A stretch of 64,000 bases of DNA, taken from positions 496,001 through 560,000 of the forward strand of contig NZ_JAHUXH010000002.1 in the NCBI RefSeq assembly GCF_019219825.1, given 5' to 3'. The notes beneath the pieces are model-generated. The model was given only the letters and a program-made list of their open reading frames with translations, was not told where the DNA came from and made no database searches. The DNA comes from Streptomyces sp. TRM70350. GTDB taxonomy: Bacteria; Actinomycetota; Actinomycetes; Streptomycetales; Streptomycetaceae. Position numbers and translations under genes: made by a program. Below are positions 1 through 8,729 of the stretch, one piece after another (position 1 is the first letter of the stretch; every line of letters starts with the position of its first letter).

Positions 1-208
1 CGCCGTGTGGTACGGCACCGCGAGGTCGTACACCGTCGCCCCGCAGTCCCGCAGCCAGTCGCCGAAGGTCTGCCCGTACGGGCCCCGTGATCACGTTCAG
101 CGCCGCCGTCCCCGGACCCGCGGCGGCCCGGATCGCGCCCTCCAGCGGCAGCGGCGCCACGGGATCGACGCGGTCGAGCGTAACCGCCGCACCACAACCC
201 CCGGGCAC
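1..208 (-). pseudogene. Fragment of a class V aminotransferase-like gene, frameshifted, runs off the left edge
   Basis: On the minus strand one frame reads a stretch with the core PLPLEGAIRAAAGPGTAALN followed by VITGP. The similarity then continues only in the next frame as YGQTFGDWLRDCGATVYDL. The switch falls at the run of four C at 83-86, so one extra base would explain it. The pattern resembles the region around the small-domain glycine-rich part of class V (alanine-glyoxylate type) aminotransferases; this is family memory, not a search. The only possible start, GTG at 206-208, lacks a good ribosome binding site, and the usual N-terminal 40-50 residues are missing. A sequencing error, a decayed gene or chance are all possible. 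Confidence 0.4.
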
Positions 209-252
209 TTGCGACTTCTTAGGTCACACAGCCTCCTGGCCATCGGTTTGTT

Positions 253-297
253 TTGAGCAACCCAAAGCTTTCCTTATCATCGGAACTTCAAAGTTCC
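253..297 (+). promoter_or_regulatory. Promoter and palindromic operator of the amino acid ABC operon
   Basis: A -35-like TTGAGC (253-258) and a -10-like TATCAT (275-280) are separated by 16 bp. The 16-bp near-perfect palindrome GGAACTT-CA-AAGTTCC (282-297) lies where transcription should start and ends a few bases before the ribosome binding site AGGAGG (303-308). The position suggests repressor binding. The regulator is unknown. Confidence 0.5.
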
Positions 298-314
298 CTC
301 ACAGGAGGTTCCCC

Positions 315-1169
315 GTGAACACGGTCCTCGGGCGCCGGGCCCGCATGCTGGCCGCCACCACCGCGACGGCCGGGCTGGTGCTGGTCGCCGGTTGCTCGTC
401 GGACGGTGACGGCGGCAGTGGTACGAAGACCGCCGCCGGCGGGGTCGAACTGGTCCAGGCCGGTCAGCTCACCACCTGCACCCACCTGCCCTACCCGCCC
501 TTCCAGTCGGAGATCGACGGCAAGGTGCAGGGCTTCGACGTCGCCCTCGTCGACCTGGTCGCCGAGGACCTCGGCGTGCGGCAGCAGATCGTCGACCAGC
601 CCTTCGAGAACTTCAAGACCGGTGGGTCCCTCAACGCCGGTCAGTGCGACCTGGCCGCCGCCGGCATGACCATCACCGAGGAGCGCAAGAAGAACGTCGA
701 CTTCTCCGACCCGTACTTCGAAGCCACCCAGGGCGTGCTGGTCGACAAGAAGAGCGGCATCACGTCCTTCGCGGACCTCAAGGGCAAGAAGGTCGGCGCC
801 CAGGCGCAGACCACCGGCGAGGACTACGCCAAGAGCCAGGGCCTCGACCCGGTCTCCTTCGAGTCCTCCGACGCCGTCCTCAACGGCCTGCGCACCCGCC
901 AGGTCGAGGCCGTCGTCATCGACTACCCCGTCGTCCAGGGCTGGCTGAAGGACCAGGCCAACGCCGCCGCCTTCCAGGTCGCCGAGCAGGTCAACACCGG
1001 TGAGCAGTACGGCTTCACGGTGAAGAAGGGCAACACCGAGCTGCTCGCCGCCATCAACAAGGCGATCGCCGACGCCAAGGCCGACGGCACGTACAAGAAG
1101 CTGTACGAGCAGTGGATCGGCCCGTACGAGGAGTCCGCCGCCGCCTCCCCGTCGCCCACCGCCTCATGA
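315..1169 (+). CDS. Polar amino acid ABC transporter substrate-binding lipoprotein
   Basis: A 284-residue extracellular solute-binding protein of family 3. The N-terminus has a basic stretch, a hydrophobic core and a lipobox ending in VAGC, which puts the lipidated cysteine at about residue 27. The mature part begins with [11 protein letters not shown] and contains the family signature [15 protein letters not shown] and the [13 protein letters not shown] segment. The GTG start at 315 is chosen because a strong AGGAGG lies 6-7 bases upstream; a longer reading frame from 87 has no such site. The stop overlaps the ATG of the permease gene (ATGA), so the three genes to 2772 form one coupled operon. 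Likely ligand: glutamate, glutamine or another polar amino acid; it cannot be fixed from sequence alone. Confidence 0.9.
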   Translation: MNTVLGRRARMLAATTATAGLVLVAGCSSDGDGGSGTKTAAGGVELVQAGQLTTCTHLPYPPFQSEIDGKVQGFDVALVDLVAEDLGVRQQIVDQPFENFKTGGSLNAGQCDLAAAGMTITEERKKNVDFSDPYFEATQGVLVDKKSGITSFADLKGKKVGAQAQTTGEDYAKSQGLDPVSFESSDAVLNGLRTRQVEAVVIDYPVVQGWLKDQANAAAFQVAEQVNTGEQYGFTVKKGNTELLAAINKAIADAKADGTYKKLYEQWIGPYEESAAASPSPTAS

Positions 1170-1998
1170 CGGACGCCACCAAGGCCGAGACCCAGCCCCG
1201 CAAGAAGGGGATGACACGGCGCCAGAAGCGCGGCCTGTCCCGGGGCGTGCAGTACGTCGTCTTCGTCGGCGCCATGATCGCCCTCGCGGTCGGCGCCGAC
1301 TGGGACCGGCTGGCCAACCAGTTCGCCCAGGGCGACATCGCCGAGCAGATGTTCCCCGACGTCATCACGCTGGCGTTGAAGAACACCGTGCTCTACACGG
1401 TCTCCGGCTTCGCCGTCGGCCTGGTGCTCGGCATGGTCCTCGCGCTGATGCGGCTGTCGTCCGTGGGGCCCTACCGGTGGGTCGCCGGGGTCTACATCGA
1501 GATCTTCCGGGGCCTGCCCGCCCTGCTGATCTTCATCTTCATCGGCGTGGCCGTGCCGCTCGCCTTCCCCGGCACCGAGATCCCCGGCGGCACCTACGGC
1601 AAGGTCGCCCTCGCGCTCGGCCTGGTGGCCGCCGCGTACATGGCGGAGACGTTCCGCGCGGGCATCCAGGCGGTGCCCAAGGGGCAGATGGAGGCGGCCC
1701 GCTCGCTCGGCTTCTCACCGGCCCGCGCGATGGTCTCGATCATCATCCCGCAGGCCTTCCGGATCATCCTGCCGCCCCTCACCAACGAACTCGTGCTGCT
1801 CTTCAAGGACTCCTCGCTGGTGCTGTTCCTCGGCGTCACCCTTCAGGAGCGGGAGCTGTCCAAGTTCGGCCGCGACCTGGCCGGCCAGACCGCCAACTCC
1901 ACGCCGATCCTGGTCGCCGGACTGTGCTACCTGCTGGTCACGATCCCGCTCGGTTTCGTCGTACGCCGTATGGAGGCGAAGGCCCAGGAGGCCGTGAA

Positions 1999-2002
<4 letters not shown>
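1166..2002 (+). CDS. Polar amino acid ABC transporter permease (HisM/GlnP type)
   Basis: A 278-residue inner-membrane permease. A basic N-terminus (residues 1-30) precedes a first membrane segment (about 30-48), and the core has the start-transfer pattern [19 protein letters not shown]. The ATPase-contact EAA loop is visible as [15 protein letters not shown], followed by [17 protein letters not shown]. These are hallmarks of the His/Glu/Gln/Arg permease family. It overlaps its neighbours by 4 bp on both sides, so it is translationally coupled. Only one permease gene is present, so the channel is presumably a homodimer. Confidence 0.92.
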
Positions 2003-2771
<769 letters not shown>

Positions 2772-2772
<1 letters not shown>

Positions 2773-2826
2773 GGGCGCGGGGCTGTATCGCTATGCGGCT
2801 CCGCCGCGTGGGCGCGACCAACCACG
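2772..2826 (+). repeat. Dispersed Streptomyces intergenic hairpin repeat, copy A
   Basis: A 55-bp block beginning with GGGGCGCGGGGCTGTATCG. It contains the hairpin GCGGC-TCC-GCCGC and ends in GTGGGCGCGACCAACCACG. A nearly identical copy (three differences) lies in inverted orientation at 9797-9850. From general experience this block is common between genes in Streptomyces. Placed right after the stop of the ABC operon, it could act as a terminator. Confidence 0.8.
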
Positions 2827-2878
2827 TACAACCCGCACCCGAAAACCGGCCGGAAAGCGGAGCGTTAAGGTGCGGTAC

Positions 2879-3964
2879 ATGAGCGAAGTGCTGCACGTGA
2901 AGGGCCGTATCCTCCTCGGCCCCGAAGACATCCGCGACGAGCTGTGGGTCGTCGACGGACGCATCTCGTACGACCGTCCCACCACGGCCCGAGACGTGCG
3001 CACGGTGCAGGGCTGGACCCTCCCCGGCCTGGTCGACGCCCACTGCCACGTCGGCCTCGACGCCCACGGCGCGGTGCCACGGGACGTGGCCGAGAAGCAG
3101 GCCCTCACCGACCGCGACGCCGGGACTCTCCTGATCCGCGACGCGGGCTCCCCCTCCGACACCCGCTGGATCGACGACCGCGACGACCTGCCGAAGATCA
3201 TCCGCGCCGGTCGTCACATCGCCCGCACCCGCCGCTACATCCGCAACTACGCCCACGAGATCGAGCCCGAGGACCTGGTCGCCCACGTCGCCCGGGAGGC
3301 CCGGCGCGGCGACGGCTGGGTCAAGCTGGTCGGCGACTGGATCGACCGCGACCTCGGCGATCTCTCGGCCTGCTGGCCCAGGGACGCGGTCGAGGCCGCC
3401 ATCGCCGAGGCCCACCGCCTGGGCGCCCGCGTGACCGCCCACTGCTTCGCCGAGGACTCCCTCCAGGACCTGGTCGAGGCGGGCATCGACTGCATCGAGC
3501 ACGCGACGGGCCTGACGGAGGATCTGATTCCGTTGTTCGCGGACCGAGGCGTGGCGATCGTCCCCACCCTCGTCAACATCGCGACCTTCCCCAAGCTCGC
3601 CGACGGCGGCGAGTCCAGGTTCCCGCGCTGGGCGGACCACATGCGGCGACTGCACGAGCGCCGCTACGACACCGTCCGCAACGCCTACGACGCCGGGATC
3701 CAGGTCTACGTCGGCACGGACGCGGGCGGCTCCCTGGCGCACGGCCTGGCGGCGGCGGAGGTGGCGGAACTGGTCACCGCCGGGATCCCCCCGCTTCAGG
3801 CCCTGTCGGCGGCGACCTGGGCGGCCCGGGAGTGGCTCGGCCGCCCCGGCCTCGACGAGGGGGCACCGGCCGACCTCGTGGTGTACGGAACGGACCCACG
3901 GGCGGACGTACGGGCACTGGCGGCACCGCAGAGGGTGATGCTGAACGGGCGGATCGTCGGCTAG
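2879..3964 (+). CDS. Amidohydrolase family metal-dependent hydrolase
   Basis: A 361-residue member of the amidohydrolase superfamily (imidazolonepropionase/dipeptidase-like branch). Visible metal ligands and landmarks are VDAHCHVGLDAHG (HxH on strand 1), VTAHCFAEDS, CIEHATGL and the late GTDAGGS aspartate motif. The C-terminus returns to the small beta domain (ADLVVYGTDPRADV), as is usual. The ATG at 2879 is preferred over GTG at 2870 because AAGG lies about 8 bases before the ATG. The substrate is unknown; neighbours give no clear pathway. Confidence 0.85.
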   Translation: MSEVLHVKGRILLGPEDIRDELWVVDGRISYDRPTTARDVRTVQGWTLPGLVDAHCHVGLDAHGAVPRDVAEKQALTDRDAGTLLIRDAGSPSDTRWIDDRDDLPKIIRAGRHIARTRRYIRNYAHEIEPEDLVAHVAREARRGDGWVKLVGDWIDRDLGDLSACWPRDAVEAAIAEAHRLGARVTAHCFAEDSLQDLVEAGIDCIEHATGLTEDLIPLFADRGVAIVPTLVNIATFPKLADGGESRFPRWADHMRRLHERRYDTVRNAYDAGIQVYVGTDAGGSLAHGLAAAEVAELVTAGIPPLQALSAATWAAREWLGRPGLDEGAPADLVVYGTDPRADVRALAAPQRVMLNGRIVG

Positions 3965-4122
3965 GGCCCTGTCGGCCGCCTTGAACACACGTACCGGGAA
4001 ATCGAACTCGTTCAGAGAAACCCCACGAACGGGTGAAGTGACGCAGGATCGCTGTCCGTTCACTCTCAGTGCGTAATTCTTGCGGAGTCCCAAGCGTCAC
4101 TCTTGTGAGGGGTCCCACCACC

Positions 4123-5055
4123 TTGAACAGCTACAACTTCCGTATGCCCGCACGCCGTCCGGTCGCCGTCGCGGTCGCCGCCGTCCTCGCCGCCGGTCCC
4201 GCGGTCCTGGCCGGGGCGGGCTCTGCGTACGCGACCGGCGACCAGGGGCGCGCGAGCGCGCTCGTGCTGCGCACCGGACTGGACGTCTCCCTGCTCAACA
4301 AGGCCGTCAACGTCCCGCTCGCCGTCACCCTCAACGAGGTGCAGGCCCCCGCGAGCGCCGAAAAGACGGCGCTCACCGCACAGTTGGACGGCGTCGACGG
4401 CGGTAAGCCGTTCAGCGTGCTGCGCGCGGACGTGGCGCAGGCGAAGGCGACCGCGACCGACGAGAAGGCGCAGGGCAGCGCGCGGCTGTCCAACGCCCGG
4501 CTGCACGTGCCCGGGCTGCCGCTGCTGTCGCTCATCGAGGTCGAGACCGTCACGTCGACCGCGACCTGCGCCGCGGGGGAGACTCCGGTCGCCGAATCGA
4601 ACGTGGCCGGTGCCGTGACGGTGCTCGGCAAGAAGGTGACGCTCACCGCCGGGGGAACCACGAACGTGACGGTGCCGGGCGTGGGCGAGGTGCGCCTGGA
4701 CCTGTCGAAGCGGGAGACGACCTCCCGCACGGCGGCCGCCACCGCCCTCGAACTGACCGTGTCCGTCAACCCGTTGAAGCTGAACGTGGCCGACGTGCAG
4801 GGCAGCGTGACCCTGGCGAAGGCGACCTGCGAGGCGCCCCCGGCACCCACCGCACCGCAGGGCGAGTCCGCCGCCCCGAGCACCGGCACGGGCACCGACC
4901 CCGTCTCCGACGTCAGGGCCCAGGGCGCCCCCGCACAGGACAACCTCGCGGAGACCGGCGGCAACGCGATGACGCCGTACCTCGCGGGCGGGGCTCTGGC
5001 GCTGCTCGTGGCCGGTGGGGGAGCGGTCGCCCTGGCCCGCCGCAACCGGAGCTGA
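4123..5055 (+). CDS. Secreted cell-wall-anchored protein with LAXTG sortase signal
   Basis: A 310-residue exported protein. A signal peptide covers about residues 1-37, ending near AGAGSAYA. The middle is a beta-rich repetitive domain with many V/T/K strands and a few cysteines. A Pro/Ala/Gly-rich spacer leads to NLAETGG, a hydrophobic stretch (AGGALALLVAGGGAVAL) and a final ARRNRS. LAETG plus membrane segment plus basic tail is the sorting signal used by class E sortases in Streptomyces. The TTG start at 4123 is chosen for the GAGGGG about 10 bases upstream; ATG at 4144 is the alternative. No sortase gene is nearby. The function of the exposed domain is unknown. Confidence 0.82.
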   Translation: MNSYNFRMPARRPVAVAVAAVLAAGPAVLAGAGSAYATGDQGRASALVLRTGLDVSLLNKAVNVPLAVTLNEVQAPASAEKTALTAQLDGVDGGKPFSVLRADVAQAKATATDEKAQGSARLSNARLHVPGLPLLSLIEVETVTSTATCAAGETPVAESNVAGAVTVLGKKVTLTAGGTTNVTVPGVGEVRLDLSKRETTSRTAAATALELTVSVNPLKLNVADVQGSVTLAKATCEAPPAPTAPQGESAAPSTGTGTDPVSDVRAQGAPAQDNLAETGGNAMTPYLAGGALALLVAGGGAVALARRNRS

Positions 5056-5067
5056 AACCCCATCAGA

Positions 5068-5081
5068 GGAAGCGTTTTCAC
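5068..5081 (+). promoter_or_regulatory. Upstream LacI-type operator-like site
   Basis: The sequence GGAAGCGTTTTCAC resembles the second site at 5158-5167 (AAAGCGCTTT), with matching half-sites around a central CG/GC. It lies about 80 bp upstream of the promoter of the sugar ABC operon, a distance that would permit DNA looping. The presumed binder is the LacI-family protein encoded at 8730-9794. Confidence 0.45.
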
Positions 5082-5104
5082 GCGGTGGCCCCTGCCGACG
5101 CCCG

Positions 5105-5124
5105 ACGTTGACATGGGCCAACGT
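5105..5124 (+). repeat. Inverted repeat upstream of the sugar operon promoter
   Basis: ACGTTG and CAACGT arms face each other across an 8-bp spacer just before the -35 region. It may be a binding site for a second regulator or a hairpin ending the upstream LAXTG gene. There is no further evidence for either. Confidence 0.3.
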
Positions 5125-5143
5125 CCTTTCTCCGGCAGAACCG

Positions 5144-5172
5144 TTGACGACACTGTGAAAGCGCTTTAGTTT
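5144..5172 (+). promoter_or_regulatory. Promoter of the sugar ABC operon with embedded operator
   Basis: A near-consensus housekeeping promoter: TTGACG (5144-5149), 17-bp spacer, TAGTTT (5167-5172). The perfect palindrome AAAGCGCTTT (5158-5167) fills the spacer and touches the -10 box, so a LacI-type repressor bound there would exclude RNA polymerase. The downstream gene starts at 5211 behind a G-rich ribosome binding site. Confidence 0.65.
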
Positions 5173-5210
5173 CCCTCACACCGCATCCGAGGCAGTGAGG
5201 GGGGGGAACC

Positions 5211-6137
5211 GTGGCCGTTGTCCGGCGAAAAGGTTTTCACGGCCGGGGTCTTCACGGCCGCAGCCGCACACTGTTCCTGCTCATGCTCCCCGGCCTCGCC
5301 TACTTCCTGCTGTTCCACTACGGCGCCCTGGTCGGCAACGTCATCGCGTTCAAGGAGTACGTCCCGTTCGACGGCCTGTGGGGCAGTCCCTGGACCGGAC
5401 TGGCCAACTTCCAGCGCATGTTCGAGGACGGGGCGTTCTGGGCGTCCGTCCTCAACACCCTCTGGATCGCCGTCCTCCAGCTGGCCTTCTACTTCCCGGT
5501 GCCCCTCGCCCTCGCCCTGCTGCTGCACAGCCTCACCTGGAGTTCGGTACGCCGCTTCGTGCAGTCGGTGGCGTATCTGCCGCACTTCATCTCATGGGTG
5601 ATCGTGGTGGCGCTGTTCCAGCAGGTCCTCGGCGACACCGGACTGCTCAACAGCACGCTGAGCGGCGCCGGCCTGCACACCGTCGACATCATCGGCAACC
5701 CCGACGCCTTCAAGCCGCTCGTCGTCGCCCAGGTCATCTGGAAGGACGCCGGGTGGGGCACGATCATCTTCCTCGCCGCGCTCTCCCAGGTCGACGAGCA
5801 GCAGTACGAGGCGGCCGCCATCGACGGCGCGGGCCCCTGGCGGCGCTTCTGGCACGTCACCCTGCCCGCCATCCGCCCCGTGATCGTGCTGCTGCTCATC
5901 ATGCGGCTCGGCGACATCCTCTCCGTCGGCTTCGAGCAGATGCTGCTGCAACGCGACGCGGTCGGCCCCGAGGCCGCCGAGATCATCGACACCTTCGTCT
6001 ACTACCAGGGCATCGTCGGCGGCGACTACGGATTCGCCGCCGCCGCGGGCCTGTTCAAGGGCGTCATCGGCGCCCTGCTCGTCTACGCCGCCAACAAGGT
6101 CGCCCACCGCCTCGGCGAACAGGGGGTCTACAAGTGA
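5211..6137 (+). CDS. Carbohydrate ABC transporter permease 1 (LplB/UgpA type)
   Basis: A 308-residue inner-membrane permease with about six membrane segments. The first follows a basic N-terminus at RTLFLLMLPGLAYFLLFHYG. The ATPase-contact EAA loop reads YEAAAIDGAGPWRRFWHVTL. The segment VIAFKEYVPFDGLWGSPW is typical of the LplB branch that pairs with large sugar-binding lipoproteins. The GTG at 5211 follows a strong purine-rich site (GAGGGGGGG). It overlaps the second permease by 4 bp. It is the first gene of the operon behind the operator-bearing promoter. Confidence 0.92.
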   Translation: MAVVRRKGFHGRGLHGRSRTLFLLMLPGLAYFLLFHYGALVGNVIAFKEYVPFDGLWGSPWTGLANFQRMFEDGAFWASVLNTLWIAVLQLAFYFPVPLALALLLHSLTWSSVRRFVQSVAYLPHFISWVIVVALFQQVLGDTGLLNSTLSGAGLHTVDIIGNPDAFKPLVVAQVIWKDAGWGTIIFLAALSQVDEQQYEAAAIDGAGPWRRFWHVTLPAIRPVIVLLLIMRLGDILSVGFEQMLLQRDAVGPEAAEIIDTFVYYQGIVGGDYGFAAAAGLFKGVIGALLVYAANKVAHRLGEQGVYK

Positions 6138-7021
6138 CCGCATCCGCACGGCCGCGGTGGAGGGAGAAGCCCCGGCCGATCACCCAGGTGGGCAAGGTCC
6201 TCGCCCTCGCCACCGTCGTCCTGCTGGTGTGCGTGCCCTTCCTGGTGATCGTCTCGACCTCACTGGCCTCCACCGACGAGGTGGTGGAGAACGGCGGCTG
6301 GGTGCTCTGGCCGACCGAGCCGACGCTGGACGCCTACCGCGACATCCTCGACGGCGGCATCGTCACCCACGCCCTCGGGGTCAGCACCGGTGTCACCGTC
6401 GTCGGCACCCTGCTCAGCCTCGCCTGCACCGTCACCCTCGCCTACGCGCTGTCCCGCCCCGGTGTCCTCGGCGGCAAGCCCGTCCTGCTGCTCATCCTGT
6501 TCACGTTCCTCTTCCCGCCCGGCATGATCCCCAGCTTCCTGCTGGTCAAGGAGCTGGGCCTGCTCGACAGTTACGCCTCCCTCGTCCTGCCGGTCCTGGT
6601 GAACGTGTTCAACCTCGTCGTCCTGCGCGGCTTCTTCCAGGGCATCCCCGAGGAGCTGTACGAGGCCGCACGCCTGGACGGAGCGGGGGACTGGCGGGTG
6701 CTGTGGTCGGTCGTCCTGCCGCTGTCCAAGGCCGCGCTGGCCGTCGTAGGCCTGTTCTACGCGGTGTCGTACTGGAACTCCTGGTTCTACGCCTCGCTCT
6801 ACCTGGAGAGCGACCACTGGCCCCTCCAGCAGGTGCTGCGCACCTACGTGGTGGCCGGGTCCGGACTCACCGACGCCACCACCGGCGAGGCCACCGTCAC
6901 CGCGCCGCAGACCGTGCAGATGGCGGTGCTGGTGATCGCCACCGTGCCGATCCTGCTCGTCTATCCCTTCCTGCAGAAGTACTTCACCAAGGGCGTGCTC
7001 ACCGGCGCCATCAAGAGCTGA
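6134..7021 (+). CDS. Carbohydrate ABC transporter permease 2 (LplC/YtcP type)
   Basis: A 295-residue partner permease. The N-terminal membrane segment is LALATVVLLVCVPFLVIVST and the EAA loop is YEAARLDGAGDWRVLWSVVL. The C-terminus VYPFLQKYFTKGVLTGAIKS is the signature tail of this MalG-like branch. The GTG at 6134 overlaps the stop of permease 1. No ATPase gene is present in the operon; such importers in Streptomyces commonly borrow the shared MsiK-type ATPase, which is an inference here. Confidence 0.92.
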   Translation: MTASARPRWREKPRPITQVGKVLALATVVLLVCVPFLVIVSTSLASTDEVVENGGWVLWPTEPTLDAYRDILDGGIVTHALGVSTGVTVVGTLLSLACTVTLAYALSRPGVLGGKPVLLLILFTFLFPPGMIPSFLLVKELGLLDSYASLVLPVLVNVFNLVVLRGFFQGIPEELYEAARLDGAGDWRVLWSVVLPLSKAALAVVGLFYAVSYWNSWFYASLYLESDHWPLQQVLRTYVVAGSGLTDATTGEATVTAPQTVQMAVLVIATVPILLVYPFLQKYFTKGVLTGAIKS

Positions 7022-7048
7022 CACAAGCCGACACGAGGTGATCCACCC

Positions 7049-8698
7049 ATGCCCCGCATGTCCCGACGAACCCTGCTGCGCTCCATGGCGGTGGGCGGTG
7101 CCGCCCTCTCCGCCCCCGGCCTGCTGACCGCCTGCTCCACGAGCTCCGGCGACAGCGACGTCTCCAACGCGGGCAAGAAGCTCGCCCCCTGGCCGACCCA
7201 CAAGACCGTGACCGGACCCGAGCCGGACCTCGCGCCCACCGACGCAGGCGTCCAGGCCGGTTACACCACCTACCCCTCGGACCTGGTCAAGTCCGTGTCC
7301 CGCACCCCGGGCGACGGCTCCACCGTCAAGGTCATGTCGGTGTCCTTCGGCACGCCGCCCAAGCCCGCCTCCGCCAACCGGTTCTGGTCGGCCGTGGAGA
7401 AGGCCCTCGGCGTGAAGATCGAGTACACGATCGTGTCCCAGGCCGACTACCAGAAGAAGATGGCCACCGTGATGGCCGGCGACGCCGACACCCTCCCGGA
7501 CATCATCAACCTCTTCGCCGGTTTCGTCCTGCCCCGCGAGGCGGAGTTCGTGCAGCGCCGCGCCGAGGACCTCACGCCGTACCTCTCCGGCGACGCGATC
7601 GCCGACTACCCCAACCTCGCCAACATCCCCACCCACGCCTGGCAGGACATGGGCCGCATCGGCGGACGCATCCACGGCATCCCGCTGGAACGCCCGCTGC
7701 CCGGCTCGACCTTGTGGATCAACCAGGGCATGTTCACCGACGCGGGAATGACGGAGGGCTGGACCGCGGACGACTTCGCCGCCGTCGCCCAGCGGGCGAC
7801 CAGGGGGCGGACGTACGCGCTCGGCGCCGCCCAAGGCTCCCTGTTCGGCAACGCCGTGCACTCCGCCGCCCACAACGCGCCCCAGGAGTGGGCCGTCACC
7901 AAGGACGGCACCTTCCAGCCGGGCTGGGCCGACGAGCGCTACAAGGCGGCGATCGCCTTCCAGGCGCAGCTGCGCAAGAACGGCTCGTACCACCCCGACG
8001 CCACGTCCATCTCGCAGATCGACCTGACCACGCTCTACTACAACGGCACGGTCGGCTCGATGCAGGACGGCTTCGGCGCGTACCTGCCCAAGTACCGGGA
8101 GGCCCCCGACGGGATGACCCCGGCCGCCGCCCTCCCCTACAGCGTCGGCGGCGAGCCCGGCGGGATCGTCGCGGCCCGCCGCTCCTTCGGCTACACCGTG
8201 CTGAAGAAGGCGAAGAAGGAGCGCATCGAGCTGCTGCTGCGGATCCTCGACTACCTCGCCGCCCCGTTCGGCAGCGAGGAGTGGGAGCTCGTCCACTACG
8301 GCGTCGAGGGCACCCACTTCACCCGCGCGGCCGACGGCTCACCGAAGCCGACCAAGCTCGGCGAGGTGGAGAACAACACCAACCTGCCGCTGAAGTACCT
8401 CGCCGAGGGCCCCCAGGTGCTGTTCGTGCCGGGCATGCCCGACGCCGTACGGGCCCTGCACGCCTGGCAGGAGAAGGTCGTCCCGCGCGCCATCCGCAAC
8501 GCCTCCTTCGGCCTGCAGTCCCGCACGAAGAACGCCCAGGGCACCACCCTCAAGGCCCTCCTCGACGACACCGTCACCGGCATCGTCGCGGGCCGCCTTG
8601 CGCTGTCCGAATGGGACGCGGCGGTGAAGCGCTGGCGGGCACGGGGCGGCGACAGAATGGCCGAGGAGTTCGCGCAGGACCACGCGGCCAACACGTGA
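7049..8698 (+). CDS. Extracellular sugar-binding lipoprotein (LplA type)
   Basis: A 549-residue solute-binding protein, at the long end for family 1 binding proteins, as expected for the LplA/LipO branch that binds oligosaccharides. The signal has a twin-arginine-like SRRTLLR and a lipobox LLTAC, giving a lipidated cysteine at about residue 29. Export through Tat is therefore plausible. The ATG at 7049 lies behind GAGGTG. It is the third gene of the operon, 27 bp after permease 2. The ligand is unknown; the DUF2264 protein nearby hints at a plant or uronate-containing glycan (inference). Confidence 0.88.
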   Translation: MPRMSRRTLLRSMAVGGAALSAPGLLTACSTSSGDSDVSNAGKKLAPWPTHKTVTGPEPDLAPTDAGVQAGYTTYPSDLVKSVSRTPGDGSTVKVMSVSFGTPPKPASANRFWSAVEKALGVKIEYTIVSQADYQKKMATVMAGDADTLPDIINLFAGFVLPREAEFVQRRAEDLTPYLSGDAIADYPNLANIPTHAWQDMGRIGGRIHGIPLERPLPGSTLWINQGMFTDAGMTEGWTADDFAAVAQRATRGRTYALGAAQGSLFGNAVHSAAHNAPQEWAVTKDGTFQPGWADERYKAAIAFQAQLRKNGSYHPDATSISQIDLTTLYYNGTVGSMQDGFGAYLPKYREAPDGMTPAAALPYSVGGEPGGIVAARRSFGYTVLKKAKKERIELLLRILDYLAAPFGSEEWELVHYGVEGTHFTRAADGSPKPTKLGEVENNTNLPLKYLAEGPQVLFVPGMPDAVRALHAWQEKVVPRAIRNASFGLQSRTKNAQGTTLKALLDDTVTGIVAGRLALSEWDAAVKRWRARGGDRMAEEFAQDHAANT

Positions 8699-8729
8699 CG
8701 CTCCGCCGGCGGAACAGGAGACGTGGGGG

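Noticed and set aside
5105..5124. ACGTTG/CAACGT dyad as the main operator of the sugar operon
   Set aside because: It is outside the core promoter and the AAAGCGCTTT site is a much better fit to a LacI-family operator.
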